The position numbers and the translations under genes were made by a program. Of a stretch of 64,000 bases of DNA, positions 32,899 through 43,330 are shown piece by piece. This DNA comes from Streptococcus parasanguinis (lineage in GTDB: Bacteria; Bacillota; Bacilli; Lactobacillales; Streptococcaceae), in the NCBI RefSeq assembly GCF_019929185.1, contig NZ_JAHZPC010000010.1, positions 1-64,000 on the forward strand, in the 5' to 3' direction. Each line of letters begins with the position of its first letter. Positions within the stretch are counted from its first letter, which is position 1. The notes under the pieces are model-generated. The model did not search any database. It saw nothing but the letters and a program-made list of their open reading frames with translations, and was not told the DNA's origin.

Positions 32899-34254
32899 AT
32901 GAAAATTATTGTTGTTGGTGGAGGAAAGGTCGGAACGGCCCTTTGTCGTTCTCTCGTTGCTGAAAACCACGATGTTATTTTGATCGAAAAAGACGAATCC
33001 GTTCTTAACCATATTACCAAACGGTTTGATATCATTGGGATTTTAGGAAATGGCGCAAACTTCAAGGTCTTGGAGCAAGCAGATGTTGAAGACTGCGATA
33101 TCTTCATTTCCATGACCGAGTACGACGAAGTGAATATGGTTTCTGCTGTTTTAGCTAAAAAAATGGGAGCCAAAGAAACCATCGTTCGGGTGCGGAATCC
33201 GGAATATTCCAATTCCTACTTCAAGGAAAAAAATATCTTGGGCTTCTCCCTGGTTGTCAATCCTGAATTGCTGACAGCTCGTTATATTGCTAATATCATT
33301 GACTTCCCAAATGCCCTTTCTGTGGAGCATTTTGCAAACGGCCGTGTTGCCTTGATGGAATTTAAGATCAAGCCAGATAGCAATCTCTGCGATATGAGCC
33401 TATCCCAATTCCGAAAGAAATACGGAAATGTCATTGTTTGTGCGATCGAGCGTGGCAATGAACTCACGATTCCAAATGGAGACTTTGTTTTACAGCCCCA
33501 AGACAAGATTTTCGTGACAGGAAATAGGATCGAGATCGTTCTCTTCCACAACAATGTCCGACCTCAAGTCATTAAGAGCATGATGATGATTGGTGCTGGA
33601 AAAATTGCCTACTATCTGCTCAATATTCTCCAGGATGTGCGTCGCAAAATCGATCTCAAGGTCATCGAGGTCAATCGCGAACGAGCTGAATTCTTTAGCC
33701 AAGAATTCCCTGACCTCTATGTCGTCCATGGAGACGGAACCGCTAAAGACATTCTTTTAGAAGAGAGTGCCAATAATTTTGATGCTGTGGCTACTTTGAC
33801 AGGGGTCGATGAAGAAAACATCATCACCTCCATGTTCTTGGATTCTGTCGGAGTCAAAAAGAACATTACCAAAGTCAACCGAACCAGTCTGTTGGAGATC
33901 ATTGGCGATCAGGATATGACCAGTATTGTCACTCCAAAACGCATCGCTGTAGACACCATTATGCACTTTATTCGCGGGCGCTACAATGCACAGTTCTCAA
34001 ACCTAGAAGCCTTGCACCATGTCGCAAACGGCCGGATTGAAACCTTGCAGTTTCAAATTAAGGAAGACAACAAACTAACCCAATATCCCCTCTCTGAATT
34101 GAAATTGAAGAAGGGCGTTTTGATCGCTGCCATTATTCGAAACGGCAAGGCTATTTTCCCGAATGGGGATGACCGTTTGATGGTAGGGGATCGGATTATC
34201 GTGACCACCTTGATTCAAAATGTCACTAAAATCTACGATCTACTTGAGAGGTAA
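32899..34254 (+). CDS. trkA: Trk potassium uptake protein TrkA (peripheral NAD-binding subunit)
   Basis: Cytoplasmic gating subunit for K+ uptake, 451 residues, with two repeats of RCK_N plus RCK_C. Nucleotide-binding motifs are IIVVGGGKVGTAL (about 3-15) and MMIGAGKIAYYLL (about 229-241). The C-terminal RCK_C parts are the places where c-di-AMP binds in related proteins. It is followed five bases later by trkH, so both subunits come from one transcript. GGAGG lies upstream of the start. Confidence 0.93.
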   Translation: MKIIVVGGGKVGTALCRSLVAENHDVILIEKDESVLNHITKRFDIIGILGNGANFKVLEQADVEDCDIFISMTEYDEVNMVSAVLAKKMGAKETIVRVRNPEYSNSYFKEKNILGFSLVVNPELLTARYIANIIDFPNALSVEHFANGRVALMEFKIKPDSNLCDMSLSQFRKKYGNVIVCAIERGNELTIPNGDFVLQPQDKIFVTGNRIEIVLFHNNVRPQVIKSMMMIGAGKIAYYLLNILQDVRRKIDLKVIEVNRERAEFFSQEFPDLYVVHGDGTAKDILLEESANNFDAVATLTGVDEENIITSMFLDSVGVKKNITKVNRTSLLEIIGDQDMTSIVTPKRIAVDTIMHFIRGRYNAQFSNLEALHHVANGRIETLQFQIKEDNKLTQYPLSELKLKKGVLIAAIIRNGKAIFPNGDDRLMVGDRIIVTTLIQNVTKIYDLLER

Positions 34255-34259
34255 GCCTG

Positions 34260-35699
34260 ATGAATAGAAGCATGATTCGTTACCTCTTATCCAAACTCCT
34301 CTTAATCGAGGCAGGTCTCCTAATCGTTCCCCTAGTGGTCGCTGCAATCTATCGGGAACCTGCCAAGGTCTTTGTCTCCATTGGAGCAACCATGGCCATC
34401 CTACTTGCGTTTGGCCTCCTTGGTAGTTTTCACAAACCTAAGGATTTTCACATCTATGCTAAGGAAGGAGTCCTGATTGTAGCACTTTGTTGGATCCTAT
34501 GGTCCTTCTTTGGTGCCCTTCCCTTTGTCTTTTCGGGCCAAATTCCAAACATTATCGATGCCTTCTTTGAAGTCAGCTCCGGCTTTACAACAACAGGGGC
34601 AACGATTTTAGACGATGTGGGTGTCCTCAGCCACTCTCTCCTCTTTTGGCGTAGTTTTACCCACTTGATAGGGGGGATGGGAGTATTGGTCTTTGCCCTT
34701 GCGATTATGGACAATAACAAGAACAGCCACCTTGAAGTCATGAAGGCAGAGGTTCCTGGTCCAGTTTTTGGCAAGGTCGTTTCCAAATTAAAAAACACGG
34801 CTCAAATCCTCTACTTCTTGTACTTGGGTTTGTTCTTCCTCTTTGTGATTCTTTATTTCCTTGCTGGCATGCCCCTGTATGATAGTTTCGTCATCGCCAT
34901 GGGGACGGCTGGTACTGGGGGCTTTACCGTCTTTAACGATGGAATCGCTCACTACAACAGTAGTCTAATTACCTATTTGGTCAGTATCGGGGTCTTGGTC
35001 TTTGGGGTTAACTTTAACCTCTACTACTTCCTTATGATCCGAAAATTCAAGGCCTTCTTTAAAGATGAGGAATTGCGGACCTACATCACTATTGTAATCC
35101 TATCTAGCGTATTGATTGCCTACAATTGCCTTCATCTCTATGCTAATGTTGCGAAGAGCTTTGAGATTTCCTTCTTCCAAGTGTCCAATATCATCACCAC
35201 CACCGGTTTTGGTTATGGAACGACGGAAAAATGGCCTCTCTTTTCTCAGTTCATCCTCTTAATGCTGATGGTCATCGGTGGGTCTGCTGGCTCGACCGCT
35301 GGGGGGTTAAAAGTCATTCGGTGCTTGACCTTGTGGCGAATCGCAAAAAATCAGGTTCTTTCGACCTTGTCTCCAAATCGCGTTTTGACCTTGCATGTCA
35401 ACGATACGGTACTCGATAAGGATACCCAACATCAGATCCTCAAGTACTTTACAATATACAGTTTTATTACGATCGGCTTACTCTTTGTAGTGAGTCTAGA
35501 CAACAATAACTTCATGACGGTTGTCAGTGCTGTCTTTAGTTGTTTCAACAATATTGGACCTATGATTGGTACGGGTCAAACCTTCTCCATCTTTAGTCCG
35601 ATTTCAAAACTGTTACTTTCCTTAGCCATGATTGCCGGACGGCTTGAAATCTATCCAATGATTCTGCTCTTCCTGCCTAAAACATGGTCTAAACGCTGA
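34260..35699 (+). CDS. trkH: Trk potassium uptake protein TrkH (membrane subunit)
   Basis: K+ channel-like membrane subunit of 479 residues with about ten helices arranged as four M1-P-M2 units. Selectivity-filter-like loops are seen at SGFTTTGATI (about 101-110), GTAGTGGFTVF (about 215-225), ITTTGFGYGTTE (about 311-322) and NNIGPMIGTG (about 426-435). It works with TrkA, encoded just upstream. It ends next to a 175-bp repeat that probably terminates transcription. Confidence 0.93.
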   Translation: MNRSMIRYLLSKLLLIEAGLLIVPLVVAAIYREPAKVFVSIGATMAILLAFGLLGSFHKPKDFHIYAKEGVLIVALCWILWSFFGALPFVFSGQIPNIIDAFFEVSSGFTTTGATILDDVGVLSHSLLFWRSFTHLIGGMGVLVFALAIMDNNKNSHLEVMKAEVPGPVFGKVVSKLKNTAQILYFLYLGLFFLFVILYFLAGMPLYDSFVIAMGTAGTGGFTVFNDGIAHYNSSLITYLVSIGVLVFGVNFNLYYFLMIRKFKAFFKDEELRTYITIVILSSVLIAYNCLHLYANVAKSFEISFFQVSNIITTTGFGYGTTEKWPLFSQFILLMLMVIGGSAGSTAGGLKVIRCLTLWRIAKNQVLSTLSPNRVLTLHVNDTVLDKDTQHQILKYFTIYSFITIGLLFVVSLDNNNFMTVVSAVFSCFNNIGPMIGTGQTFSIFSPISKLLLSLAMIAGRLEIYPMILLFLPKTWSKR

Positions 35700-35724
35700 T
35701 AAAACGAGAGTGTTATAAAAAAAT

Positions 35725-35899
35725 GAGGCTGGGACAAAAGTCCTAGCCTCTTAATTGTTTTTGGATTGTCGAGCAAGACGCAGTGGTTGAGTGGGCTCTA
35801 CAACGCTGATTTCATCAGCATTTACAGCCCTACTCAACTGTGCGGAGGTGGGACAACGAAATCGAATTCTAACGAATTACCGATTTCTGTCCCACTCTC
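35725..35899 (+). repeat. 175-bp intergenic repeat, copy 3
   Basis: Same length and order of hairpins as 17694-17868, with a handful of single-base changes, mostly in loops. It lies in the convergent gap between trkH and yidD, and its third hairpin ends in a T-rich stretch. The inverted-repeat ends GAGGCTGGGACA and GAGAGTGGGACA are retained. Confidence 0.88.
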
Positions 35900-35922
35900 A
35901 TTTCTGTTTATTTGTGATCGTC

Positions 35923-36165
35923 CTATTTTGATTCTTCATTTCGTCTCAGACTAAAGTGGTCTGGCAGAGGGTCTGGTCCCGCTTGGGTACCAGGATGGCA
36001 TCGCAAGATTCTCGCAACCCCCATCAAGACACCTTTCACACCAAAGCGTTCAATCGCTTGGATCATATAATTGGAACAGGTCGGTTGAAAGCGACAAGAA
36101 GGCGGAAATATGGGAGAGATCCATTTTTGATAGCCTCTGACCATAGCAATCAGGATTTTTTTCAT
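35923..36165 (-). CDS. yidD: membrane protein insertion efficiency factor YidD
   Basis: 80-residue amphipathic protein that helps YidC insert membrane proteins. The motif [19 protein letters not shown] with its paired Cys residues and [15 protein letters not shown] are diagnostic. It is the last gene of the scp/rluB operon and overlaps rluB by four bases. yidC itself is about 10 kb away in this window. Confidence 0.95.
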   Translation of the reverse strand: MKKILIAMVRGYQKWISPIFPPSCRFQPTCSNYMIQAIERFGVKGVLMGVARILRCHPGTQAGPDPLPDHFSLRRNEESK

Positions 36166-36893
36166 GATTTTTTAGATTTAGTCACTGCTAGATTGTGCAA
36201 CTGGCTAATTTCTTTTTTGTTCAAGCGACGGTATTCACCCGGACGAAGTCCTGAGACATCTAGGTTTCCAAACTGGGTTCGGGAGAGTTTGTCCACTAAA
36301 AGTCCTACAGCTTCAAACATCTTTTTGACCTGGTGGTTGCGCCCTTCATGAATGGTCAACTGAACCACTGAACGGTTCTTTTCAACATCCACTTTTAAGA
36401 TCTCGTAAGTCGCTGGCTTGGTTTTCTTGCCATCAATGGTCACCCCTCGTGTCAAGGGACGCAAATTTTCCTTATTGGCAATCCCTTTGACACGCGCCAC
36501 ATAGACCTTATCAATCTCATTACGTGGGTGAATCATCTCATCTGTAAAATCACCATCATTGGTCAAAATCAAGACACCAGATGTATCCCAGTCCAAACGT
36601 CCCACTGGGTAGATACGCTCTGGCACTTGAGATAAAAGGTCAACGACTGTTGTCCGCCCTTTATCATCAGATACACTAGAGATGACGCCACGTGGCTTAT
36701 TTAAAAGATAGTAGACCTTTTCTTCGTTGTAGATTGGAGTGCCTTCTACTTCAACCTGATCACCGGTCTTAATAATAGTCGCTAATTCACGCACAACTTG
36801 GCCATTTACTGTAACCAAGCCTTGCTTGATCAGTTCTTCGGCCTTGCGACGACTAGCCACGCCTGCATGGGCAATATATTTGTTAATTCTCAT
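36162..36893 (-). CDS. rluB: 23S rRNA pseudouridine synthase RluB
   Basis: 243 residues with an N-terminal S4 RNA-binding domain ([22 protein letters not shown]) and the RsuA-type catalytic domain with [17 protein letters not shown], where the Asp of RLD is the catalytic residue. It makes a pseudouridine in 23S rRNA (helix 89 position in E. coli). It overlaps scpB by 11 bases and yidD by four, so it is translated within the scp operon. Confidence 0.93.
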   Translation of the reverse strand: MRINKYIAHAGVASRRKAEELIKQGLVTVNGQVVRELATIIKTGDQVEVEGTPIYNEEKVYYLLNKPRGVISSVSDDKGRTTVVDLLSQVPERIYPVGRLDWDTSGVLILTNDGDFTDEMIHPRNEIDKVYVARVKGIANKENLRPLTRGVTIDGKKTKPATYEILKVDVEKNRSVVQLTIHEGRNHQVKKMFEAVGLLVDKLSRTQFGNLDVSGLRPGEYRRLNKKEISQLHNLAVTKSKKS

Positions 36894-37458
36894 CTAGTTC
36901 CTCTGTTCTCTCTGAAAATAATTGACCTTCCTCTGGATCAATGTCCACTTCCTCAACCTTTGGTAATTCCTCCAAATGATTGATTCCCATATAATCCAAA
37001 AAATACTCCGTCGTGACATACAAATTGGGACGCCCGAGGACTTCTTTTTTCCCATCCTCTCGGATCAGATCAAATGACAGTAGTTTGGTAATGGCACCGC
37101 TGGAATTGACACCCCGAATATCATCGACCTCCACACGGGTGATTGGTTGCTTATAAGCAATGATTGATAAGGTTTCGAGGGCAGCCCGAGACAAACTTTG
37201 ATTCATGGGCGTTCTAGAATAGTCTCGTAAAACTGAAGCGTAGTCTGCCTTTGTCACCAATTTATAACGGGAAGCTGTCTCCATCAAACACAGACTGGTA
37301 TCTGTGTCCTCCTGGTATTTTTTGCTTAATTTTTCTAAACTTTGCACCACACCTGTCGGAGGTAAAGAGAGAAGGTCTGCGATTTGTCTGGCAGTAATTC
37401 CTTCTTCACCTGCTACAAATAAGAGTGCTTCAATTTCAGCTAATTTGCTCATGTTCAA
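36883..37458 (-). CDS. scpB: segregation and condensation protein ScpB
   Basis: Kite-type winged-helix subunit of the SMC-ScpAB chromosome condensin, 191 residues. Two winged-helix domains are visible: [28 protein letters not shown] and [31 protein letters not shown]. The tail is acidic. It overlaps scpA by 23 bases, in the usual order. SMC is encoded outside the window. Confidence 0.96.
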   Translation of the reverse strand: MNMSKLAEIEALLFVAGEEGITARQIADLLSLPPTGVVQSLEKLSKKYQEDTDTSLCLMETASRYKLVTKADYASVLRDYSRTPMNQSLSRAALETLSIIAYKQPITRVEVDDIRGVNSSGAITKLLSFDLIREDGKKEVLGRPNLYVTTEYFLDYMGINHLEELPKVEEVDIDPEEGQLFSERTEELDEN

Positions 37459-38155
37459 TCCTATTTAAGTAAATTTCTCCAAAAGCCCTATCCTGGATCA
37501 CCGTTACTTCTTGAATCTTGATCAATTCAAGGGTTGCAAGAAATAGAGTAATGACCTCTTGGAGATCCGTTGCTTCTAGAAACAAGTCCTGCAAGAGAAC
37601 TTGTGAGCGATCGTGGAATCGGTGACGCAGCTGGTCCATCAGATCCTCAATCTTGTATTCATCCTTTACAATGGTCGTATGGTTCTGACGGAATTCTTCT
37701 TTTTTCTTGGTCAATAGTTTTGAGAAAGCCAAGAAAAGATCCACCGTTGTACGATCGTGAAGCAATTCCGTATCGTCGTAGACCAATTCCATCTTGGGTT
37801 TTGAATAATAGAGGGCGCGCTCCTCGTGCTGTGAGGCCATCAACTCTCCTAATTGCTTGTAAGTACGGTACTCTTCCAATTGAGAAAGGAGGTCCTGCTC
37901 GAGATCCTCTGCTTCATCCATCTCCTCTGCAACCTTAGGAAGAAGTCTTCGACTCTTGATCAAGGTTAGTTGACTAGCCATCAGCATGTATTCCCCTGCT
38001 ACCTCTAGTTTCATCGCCTGGAGAGTCGCCAGATAAGCCAGATACTGTTCGATCACCTCAATCAAGGGGACCTCATAAATATCCATCTGGTATTTAGAGA
38101 CCAAGTGGAGCAAGAGGTCCAAAGGCCCTTCAAAATCTTTAATTTTAATATCCAT
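37436..38155 (-). CDS. scpA: segregation and condensation protein ScpA
   Basis: Kleisin subunit of SMC-ScpAB, 239 residues. The N-terminal [22 protein letters not shown] and C-terminal winged helix ([30 protein letters not shown]) are typical. It shares one base with the xerD-like gene upstream; both lie in the same operon. Confidence 0.96.
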   Translation of the reverse strand: MDIKIKDFEGPLDLLLHLVSKYQMDIYEVPLIEVIEQYLAYLATLQAMKLEVAGEYMLMASQLTLIKSRRLLPKVAEEMDEAEDLEQDLLSQLEEYRTYKQLGELMASQHEERALYYSKPKMELVYDDTELLHDRTTVDLFLAFSKLLTKKKEEFRQNHTTIVKDEYKIEDLMDQLRHRFHDRSQVLLQDLFLEATDLQEVITLFLATLELIKIQEVTVIQDRAFGEIYLNRIEHEQIS

Positions 38156-38886
38156 TATTTATATTTTTCTAATGTCACCATGGTTTTTAGGCCCAATTCA
38201 CGCGCAATACTAAAGAGATCCACACCGAGTTCACGTTGTTTCAAAATATATTGCTCACGAATCGATTGCGCCGAAAGGTCTTGATTCCCTTTTTCGATCA
38301 AGAAGGCTTCTAATTGTCGGAATCCCCACTGACGGGAGTAGCATTTTCCTTTATTATCAAAGAGATAAATACCATCTAGGAAGAGTTGCAATTCATCCAG
38401 TAACGGCTCTGGAACCTTTAAAACCCGTTTTTGGCCATCTTTGCCCACTCGAATGACATGAAAGTCCAGCTGAATATCTTCGACTTTGACTTGGAGGATC
38501 TCACTTGGCAACAAGCCCATCTCCAGAATCAACAAGGCCATCAAGCGTCCCTGTGGGTTAGTTGATTCTTCCCAAAAATGGGTCAGATCCAACAATTCCC
38601 GATCATGGGTCTTGGCCGGTTGAATTTTAGGCAAGACCAAACGATGGTATTCAGAAATAAAGCGTTCTTGATACAAATAATATAAAAATTGGTTGACGGC
38701 GGATAATTTTCGTTTTTGAACCGCCGGTTTAAAATCTTTAATCGAAGCTTGGTAAATTCTCAAATTTGTCGGTGTCACTTTTCCATGGATCGACTCAATA
38801 AATTGGTCCAAATCATAAAAATAGGCAGACTGAGAATTTTCACTTAATTCTTTTTGATCAATAAAACTTGCAATAAATTCTTTCAT
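38155..38886 (-). CDS. tyrosine recombinase XerD-like protein with degenerate active site
   Basis: 243 residues matching the streptococcal XerD-like family. The recombinase catalytic Arg (normally GLRxSEL) is replaced: the sequence is GLLPSEI, with Leu126. The HxxR motif is QSIR (Gln207, Arg210 kept) and LGH is LGL (Leu233). Only the nucleophile Tyr242 and Arg210 remain. Strand exchange is therefore unlikely; in streptococci dimer resolution is carried out by XerS. It is probably a structural or DNA-binding protein linked to scpAB, four bases overlapping the CBS gene. Confidence 0.85.
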   Translation of the reverse strand: MKEFIASFIDQKELSENSQSAYFYDLDQFIESIHGKVTPTNLRIYQASIKDFKPAVQKRKLSAVNQFLYYLYQERFISEYHRLVLPKIQPAKTHDRELLDLTHFWEESTNPQGRLMALLILEMGLLPSEILQVKVEDIQLDFHVIRVGKDGQKRVLKVPEPLLDELQLFLDGIYLFDNKGKCYSRQWGFRQLEAFLIEKGNQDLSAQSIREQYILKQRELGVDLFSIARELGLKTMVTLEKYK

Positions 38887-39344
38887 TTTGGAATCATCTC
38901 GTATTCATTTGAAAAACCATGCATTAGCGAATTGATGGCTTTAAGAATCGATTTCCGTGTAATAATCCCTTGGAAATAGCCTTCTTCATCCACCACCGAA
39001 AGGAAGGAGTCATCCACCAACTTGTGCAGGACTTCTGTCAAATTGAAGTCTAAGCCGATGACCCCGACCTCTTTTTTTGCAACGTCTACGATATCCATCG
39101 AGGCAAAAGTCTCCTCAGGAATCTCGTGTTTCAATTGATAAGATAGAATATCCGTTAGGGAGATCGTCCCCACAAACTTGCGTTCATCCGTCACTACCGG
39201 AATACGACTATAGCTAATCTGGCTCAACAACAAGACAGCATGGTCTACATTGTGGTTATCAATCAAGACCGCTAAATTTTTGGCTGGAGTTAAGAACGTC
39301 TCTTCCTGCGCCAGCAAGAAACGTTCAAATTCCTTTGCTATCAT
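38883..39344 (-). CDS. CBS-domain protein (CbpB/YkuL-like)
   Basis: 153 residues made of two CBS domains (AVLIDNHNVDHAVLLLSQISYSRIPVVTDERKFVGTISLTDIL and IGLDFNLTEVLHKLVDDSFLSVVDEEGYFQGIITRKSIL). In related Firmicutes this protein (CbpB) binds c-di-AMP and regulates the stringent response enzyme Rel when free. Function is by homology. It overlaps both neighbours by four bases. Confidence 0.85.
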   Translation of the reverse strand: MIAKEFERFLLAQEETFLTPAKNLAVLIDNHNVDHAVLLLSQISYSRIPVVTDERKFVGTISLTDILSYQLKHEIPEETFASMDIVDVAKKEVGVIGLDFNLTEVLHKLVDDSFLSVVDEEGYFQGIITRKSILKAINSLMHGFSNEYEMIPK

Positions 39345-39862
39345 CTGCTAAACTCCTTTGTCAATTCAGGATACAATACATGGTCTCTCGTGTAGTACTC
39401 TACCTTGTAATTAGAATCATCTATCTCAATTTTAGCATAGAGACACTCTCGAATCAGACCGCGTGGCTGACTGATCGATCCAGGATTCACAAAGAGGGTT
39501 CTTCCTTCCTTCCAAGCATCTGGGATATGAAGGTGGCCGTAAAGACAGATATCTGCTTCTTCCTCTTGGGCCCACAGATCCAATTTTTGAAAACTAAAAT
39601 TGATCTGGAAGAGATGCCCATGGGTCTGGATGATTCGTGTTGGCCCTAGTTGGGTCACCAAGCGTTCTGGATAGCCATCATAAAAATCCATGTTTCCTTG
39701 GACAACGTGAATCCCTTCCCAGACAGGATCATCACTTTTTAGTTCAGAATCCCCATTGTGAAAGATTCCATCGACCTTGCCTAGGTATCTTTCTTTAATA
39801 GCTTCAACAATGGAGCGGTCTCCATGCGAGTCACTCATCACGATGATTGTTTGCTTTGCCAT
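39341..39862 (-). CDS. metallophosphoesterase (YfcE/MJ0936 type)
   Basis: 173 residues of the calcineurin-like superfamily. Metal motifs are MSDSHGD (about 9-15), FHNGDSE (about 34-40), VQGNMDF (about 54-60), QTHGH (about 79-83) and YGHLHIPD (about 107-114). The substrate is unknown; homologues are cyclic or mono-phosphodiesterases. It overlaps the rdgB gene by 25 bases. Confidence 0.88.
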   Translation of the reverse strand: MAKQTIIVMSDSHGDRSIVEAIKERYLGKVDGIFHNGDSELKSDDPVWEGIHVVQGNMDFYDGYPERLVTQLGPTRIIQTHGHLFQINFSFQKLDLWAQEEEADICLYGHLHIPDAWKEGRTLFVNPGSISQPRGLIRECLYAKIEIDDSNYKVEYYTRDHVLYPELTKEFSR

Positions 39863-40815
39863 GATGGAAATACCTCCAATAACTTTTTAACAGCTAAAGC
39901 ACGATGCGATTGTGTATTTTTTTCTTCAAGTGTTAATTCAGCGGCAGCACGGCCCGTTTCCCCAACTAAGAAGAGTGGATCATAGCCAAACCCGTTTTCA
40001 CCCTTAGGTTCAAAATTAATATACCCTGGCCAATCAGCTTCAACCACCAAGCTTTCCTTGCCTGGCCTTGCAACCACCAAGGTCGTATGGAACTGGGCTG
40101 AACGATCTTTCAAGTCAAAAACCATGGCCAATTCGTGCAACAATTTCGCATTGTTTCCCGCATCTGTCGCACCAACTCCCGCAAAGCGAGCTGACCAAAC
40201 TCCTGGTAAGCCTCCCAAGATATCTACCTTCAAACCTGAATCATCCGCTAAGACTGTTTTCCCAGTTAGCTCTGCGATGGTTTCAGCTTTTAGGCGGGCA
40301 TTCTCCTCAAAGGTCATCCCTGTTTCTTCGACTTCTGGAAGCTCTGGATACTGATTGAGGTTTTCCACTTCAAAGCCTAGCTTTTCAAACATGTTACGGA
40401 ATTCTTTGGTTTTTCCCTCATTTCGAGTCGCAATAAGAATCGTATCTTTGACCTTGTCTTGACCCAAAAAGGCTTCCAAATCCACCCCATCACTTGGCAA
40501 ATGTAAATAGAGCAATTTCCCTTTTTCAACCAAGAGCAAGGCTCCTTGACGCTGGATAATTTCAAAAGATCTTCCCTTGACTTCATTCAAGATTTCCGTC
40601 AAAAAGGTTAGGAAACGAAAGGCTGATCCATAGCGCATCACCGATAGATTGAGAGGAAATCCTTCAGGATCCTTGGCAAAGAGAAGTTCCAGCTGGTCTA
40701 ACAGAGTGGAAGCTTCCGCAGGAACTTGACTAAATTGGTTGTAGTCTGCATCTTCTCCCCATTGGGCAATATACCAATCTTGGGAATCTTTGTATTCAAA
40801 TAGTTTGTCACTCAT
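39838..40815 (-). CDS. rdgB: non-canonical purine NTP pyrophosphatase (RdgB/HAM1) with N-terminal extension
   Basis: 325 residues. The C-terminal ~200 are the HAM1 domain that removes dITP/XTP from the nucleotide pool ([54 protein letters not shown]). The N-terminal ~125 residues are a streptococcal extension of unknown role. I start at the ATG at 40815 ([10 protein letters not shown]), because its A overlaps the murI stop in an ATGA arrangement; the earlier frame into murI (to 40854) is spurious. Confidence 0.9.
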   Translation of the reverse strand: MSDKLFEYKDSQDWYIAQWGEDADYNQFSQVPAEASTLLDQLELLFAKDPEGFPLNLSVMRYGSAFRFLTFLTEILNEVKGRSFEIIQRQGALLLVEKGKLLYLHLPSDGVDLEAFLGQDKVKDTILIATRNEGKTKEFRNMFEKLGFEVENLNQYPELPEVEETGMTFEENARLKAETIAELTGKTVLADDSGLKVDILGGLPGVWSARFAGVGATDAGNNAKLLHELAMVFDLKDRSAQFHTTLVVARPGKESLVVEADWPGYINFEPKGENGFGYDPLFLVGETGRAAAELTLEEKNTQSHRALAVKKLLEVFPSWQSKQSS

Positions 40816-41606
40816 AAATTTACATGCTCCACATTCACTGAACGTTCTAGCCATTTTTCGGCAATCGCTGCAAAGCTATTAGCATTTGCAGTGGTATAAA
40901 AGCGGTGGGTCTTCTCTAAGAGTTCGCGGCTCTTATTGAGCTCAAAATAGTTTAATAAGACGGAAATATCCCGAACACACTCCGCTCCACTATCAATCAA
41001 TTTGACATCCGGTCCCATCACATTTTGAATGATCGGTTTTAAAAGGGGATAATGGGTGCATCCCAAGACTAAGGTATCAACCTTTCCAACTAGTGGTTTT
41101 AGGGTTTCGTAAACCACCTTTTTGGTCACACTGGATGCCAATTCGTTTGATTCCACTAAAGGAACAAACTTGGGACAAGCTAAACTGGTGACTTTCATAT
41201 CTGGTGCCAGACTTTGAATCTTCTCTTTATAAATTCCAGAAGAAACCGTCATCGGTGTCCCAATGACCCCAATTTTTTGATGGGTCGTTGATTTAATGGC
41301 TGCAGAAGCTCCGGGCAAGATCACTCCCAAAACAGGAATATCAAGTTTTTCCTTGACTTCTTCCCAAACCACTGCCGTCGCTGTATTACAAGCTAAAACA
41401 ATCATCTTGACATTTTTGGTCAGAAGGAAGTTCACCATCTGCCAAGTATACTCGCGAATTTGGTCTGCTGGTCTAGGACCATAAGGTGCACGCGCTGAAT
41501 CTCCAATATAGACGACATCTTCGTGAGGAAGCTGACGGAGCAATTCGCGGACAACAGTCAGGCCCCCTACTCCAGAATCTAAAAAACCAATCGGTCGGTT
41601 ATCCAT
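40812..41606 (-). CDS. murI: glutamate racemase
   Basis: Makes D-glutamate for peptidoglycan from L-glutamate. 264 residues from the ATG at 41606, preceded by GGAAGGAAGAG; a TTG start at 41621 would sit in this ribosome binding site. The two catalytic cysteines are Cys73 (LACNTAT) and Cys183 (GCTHYPLL); [10 protein letters not shown] is the N-terminal signature. It is first in the operon that continues through rdgB to yidD. Confidence 0.96.
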   Translation of the reverse strand: MDNRPIGFLDSGVGGLTVVRELLRQLPHEDVVYIGDSARAPYGPRPADQIREYTWQMVNFLLTKNVKMIVLACNTATAVVWEEVKEKLDIPVLGVILPGASAAIKSTTHQKIGVIGTPMTVSSGIYKEKIQSLAPDMKVTSLACPKFVPLVESNELASSVTKKVVYETLKPLVGKVDTLVLGCTHYPLLKPIIQNVMGPDVKLIDSGAECVRDISVLLNYFELNKSRELLEKTHRFYTTANANSFAAIAEKWLERSVNVEHVNL

Positions 41607-41683
41607 ATCTCTTCCTTCCAAAAGGAGGGACTAAGAAATTCCTCCAAGCCCCTCTCATTTATTATCGTGAGATTGCCCCACTC

Positions 41684-41929
41684 TTATTTTTTCTTGTTTT
41701 TCGCCATTGCTGATTTTTGTTGGCTCACAATTTGGCGATAGACTTGTTGAACTTTTGCTTCGCTTGGGCGTTGGCCACTCGCTCCTAAAAGCGTACGAAC
41801 TGCTTCAACATTCAAACGTGGGTTTGATGCAAATTCTTTTTCAAATTGACGACGAAGCAAGAACATTCCTGCAATCATCCCACCAAAGAAAGCTAAAATA
41901 ATCAACAAAATTCCTAAAAAGAGATTCAT
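41684..41929 (-). CDS. YneF family small membrane protein
   Basis: 81 residues, one N-terminal membrane helix ([23 protein letters not shown]) and a conserved cytoplasmic part ([35 protein letters not shown]). It matches the UPF0154/YneF family, whose function is unknown. In streptococci it normally lies before murI, as here. Confidence 0.88.
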   Translation of the reverse strand: MNLFLGILLIILAFFGGMIAGMFLLRRQFEKEFASNPRLNVEAVRTLLGASGQRPSEAKVQQVYRQIVSQQKSAMAKNKKK

Positions 41930-41984
41930 ACAATTTTCTCCGATCCATTATTTTTACATAACTATCATTATATCAGACAATCGC

Positions 41985-43235
41985 TTATTTTTCAATGTCA
42001 AAGCCGTAGAGTGTCGCAAGATAATCTTCTGGTTTTTCTGCTCGACGAATCAAACGGGCCTGCCCATCTTCTTGAAGCAAAACTTCTGCCGAACGCAATT
42101 TGGCATTGTACTGATAGCCCATTGAAAATCCATGGGCTCCAGTGTCATGGATCACGAGTAAATCTCCAATCTCCGTCACGGGTAGTTCTCGTTGTTTGGC
42201 AAATTTATCGTTGTTTTCACAGAGACTTCCCACGACATCGACCACTTCAGTTGGTTCATCTGAACGATCCATATTGGTAATATGGTGATAAGCACCGTAC
42301 ATAGCCGGTCTAAGAAGATTCACAGCTGAAGCATCGACACCCACATAGGTCCGGTAGGTTTTCTTTTTATGCGTCACTCTGGTTACCAAGAGGCCGTGTG
42401 AAGCCAGCATAAAGCGACCAAGCTCGGTATAGATTTTCACATGACCAAGTCCTGCTGGTTTAAGAATCGCATCAAAAACGCGATGCACGCCCTCCCCAAT
42501 AATGGCAATATCATTTGGTTCTTGTTCTGGCTTGTAATTGACCCCAACTCCACCAGAGAGGTTGATGAAGCCCAAGTGGACACCTGTTTTCTCGACGACT
42601 TCTACTGCTAATTCAAAAAGTTGACGCGCTAGCTCTGGATAGTAGTCGTTGGATACAGTATTAGAAGCTAATAAAGCGTGAATGCCAAACTCTTCCACAC
42701 CTAGTTCTTTCAACTCGATAAAGGCTTGGATCAATTGCTCCTTGGTCATTCCAAACTTGGCTTCTTCAGGATTGTCCATAATATCGGTTCCCAGTTCAAA
42801 AACTCCACCAGGATTATAGCGGCAAGAAATGACCTTGGGAATGCTAGTCACAGACTTCAAGAAAGCAATGTCTTCATAGGCGTCCAGATTGATCGTTGCC
42901 CCTAATTCTCTAGCATAGACAAATTCATCTGCTGGCGTATTGTTAGAAGAAAACATGATCTCTTTTCCACTAAAGCCCAGTTTATCCGCCATTAACAATT
43001 CGACATAGCTGGCAGTGTCGACACCACAGCCCTCTTCTTGCAAAATTTTTAGGATCGATGGGTTAGGAGTTGCCTTGATGGCAAAGTATTCCTTAAATCC
43101 TTCATTCCAAGCAAAAGCTTGATGGAGAGCACGAGCCGTTTCACGAATTCCTGCTTCATCATAGAGATGGAAAGGGGTAGGGAATTCTTGGGTCAGGCTT
43201 TCTAATTGTTCACAGGTTACAAAAGGTGTTTTCAT
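41985..43235 (-). CDS. lysA: diaminopimelate decarboxylase
   Basis: PLP enzyme (alanine racemase fold) for the last step of lysine synthesis. The PLP lysine is Lys54 in FAIKATPNPSIL; HALLASNT and NLSGGVGVNY line the phosphate site; the C-terminal GSLCENNDKFA holds the catalytic Cys. 416 residues, normal. It stands alone between YneF and the BI-1 gene. The lysine made feeds MurE. Confidence 0.95.
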   Translation of the reverse strand: MKTPFVTCEQLESLTQEFPTPFHLYDEAGIRETARALHQAFAWNEGFKEYFAIKATPNPSILKILQEEGCGVDTASYVELLMADKLGFSGKEIMFSSNNTPADEFVYARELGATINLDAYEDIAFLKSVTSIPKVISCRYNPGGVFELGTDIMDNPEEAKFGMTKEQLIQAFIELKELGVEEFGIHALLASNTVSNDYYPELARQLFELAVEVVEKTGVHLGFINLSGGVGVNYKPEQEPNDIAIIGEGVHRVFDAILKPAGLGHVKIYTELGRFMLASHGLLVTRVTHKKKTYRTYVGVDASAVNLLRPAMYGAYHHITNMDRSDEPTEVVDVVGSLCENNDKFAKQRELPVTEIGDLLVIHDTGAHGFSMGYQYNAKLRSAEVLLQEDGQARLIRRAEKPEDYLATLYGFDIEK

Positions 43236-43288
43236 AAGCGCTCATTTCTATTCTTTAGTCACTATTAGTATAGCACAAGTCGAAAGAC

Positions 43289-43317
43289 AAAAAAAGCCGA
43301 GGCAACTGCCCCAGCTC
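43289..43317 (-). terminator. terminator of the BI-1 family gene
   Basis: AGCTGGGGC pairs fully (two G-U pairs) with GCCTCGGCT around AGTT and is followed by seven T on the minus strand. Confidence 0.8.
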
Positions 43318-43330
43318 AATCTCTCTTTGA

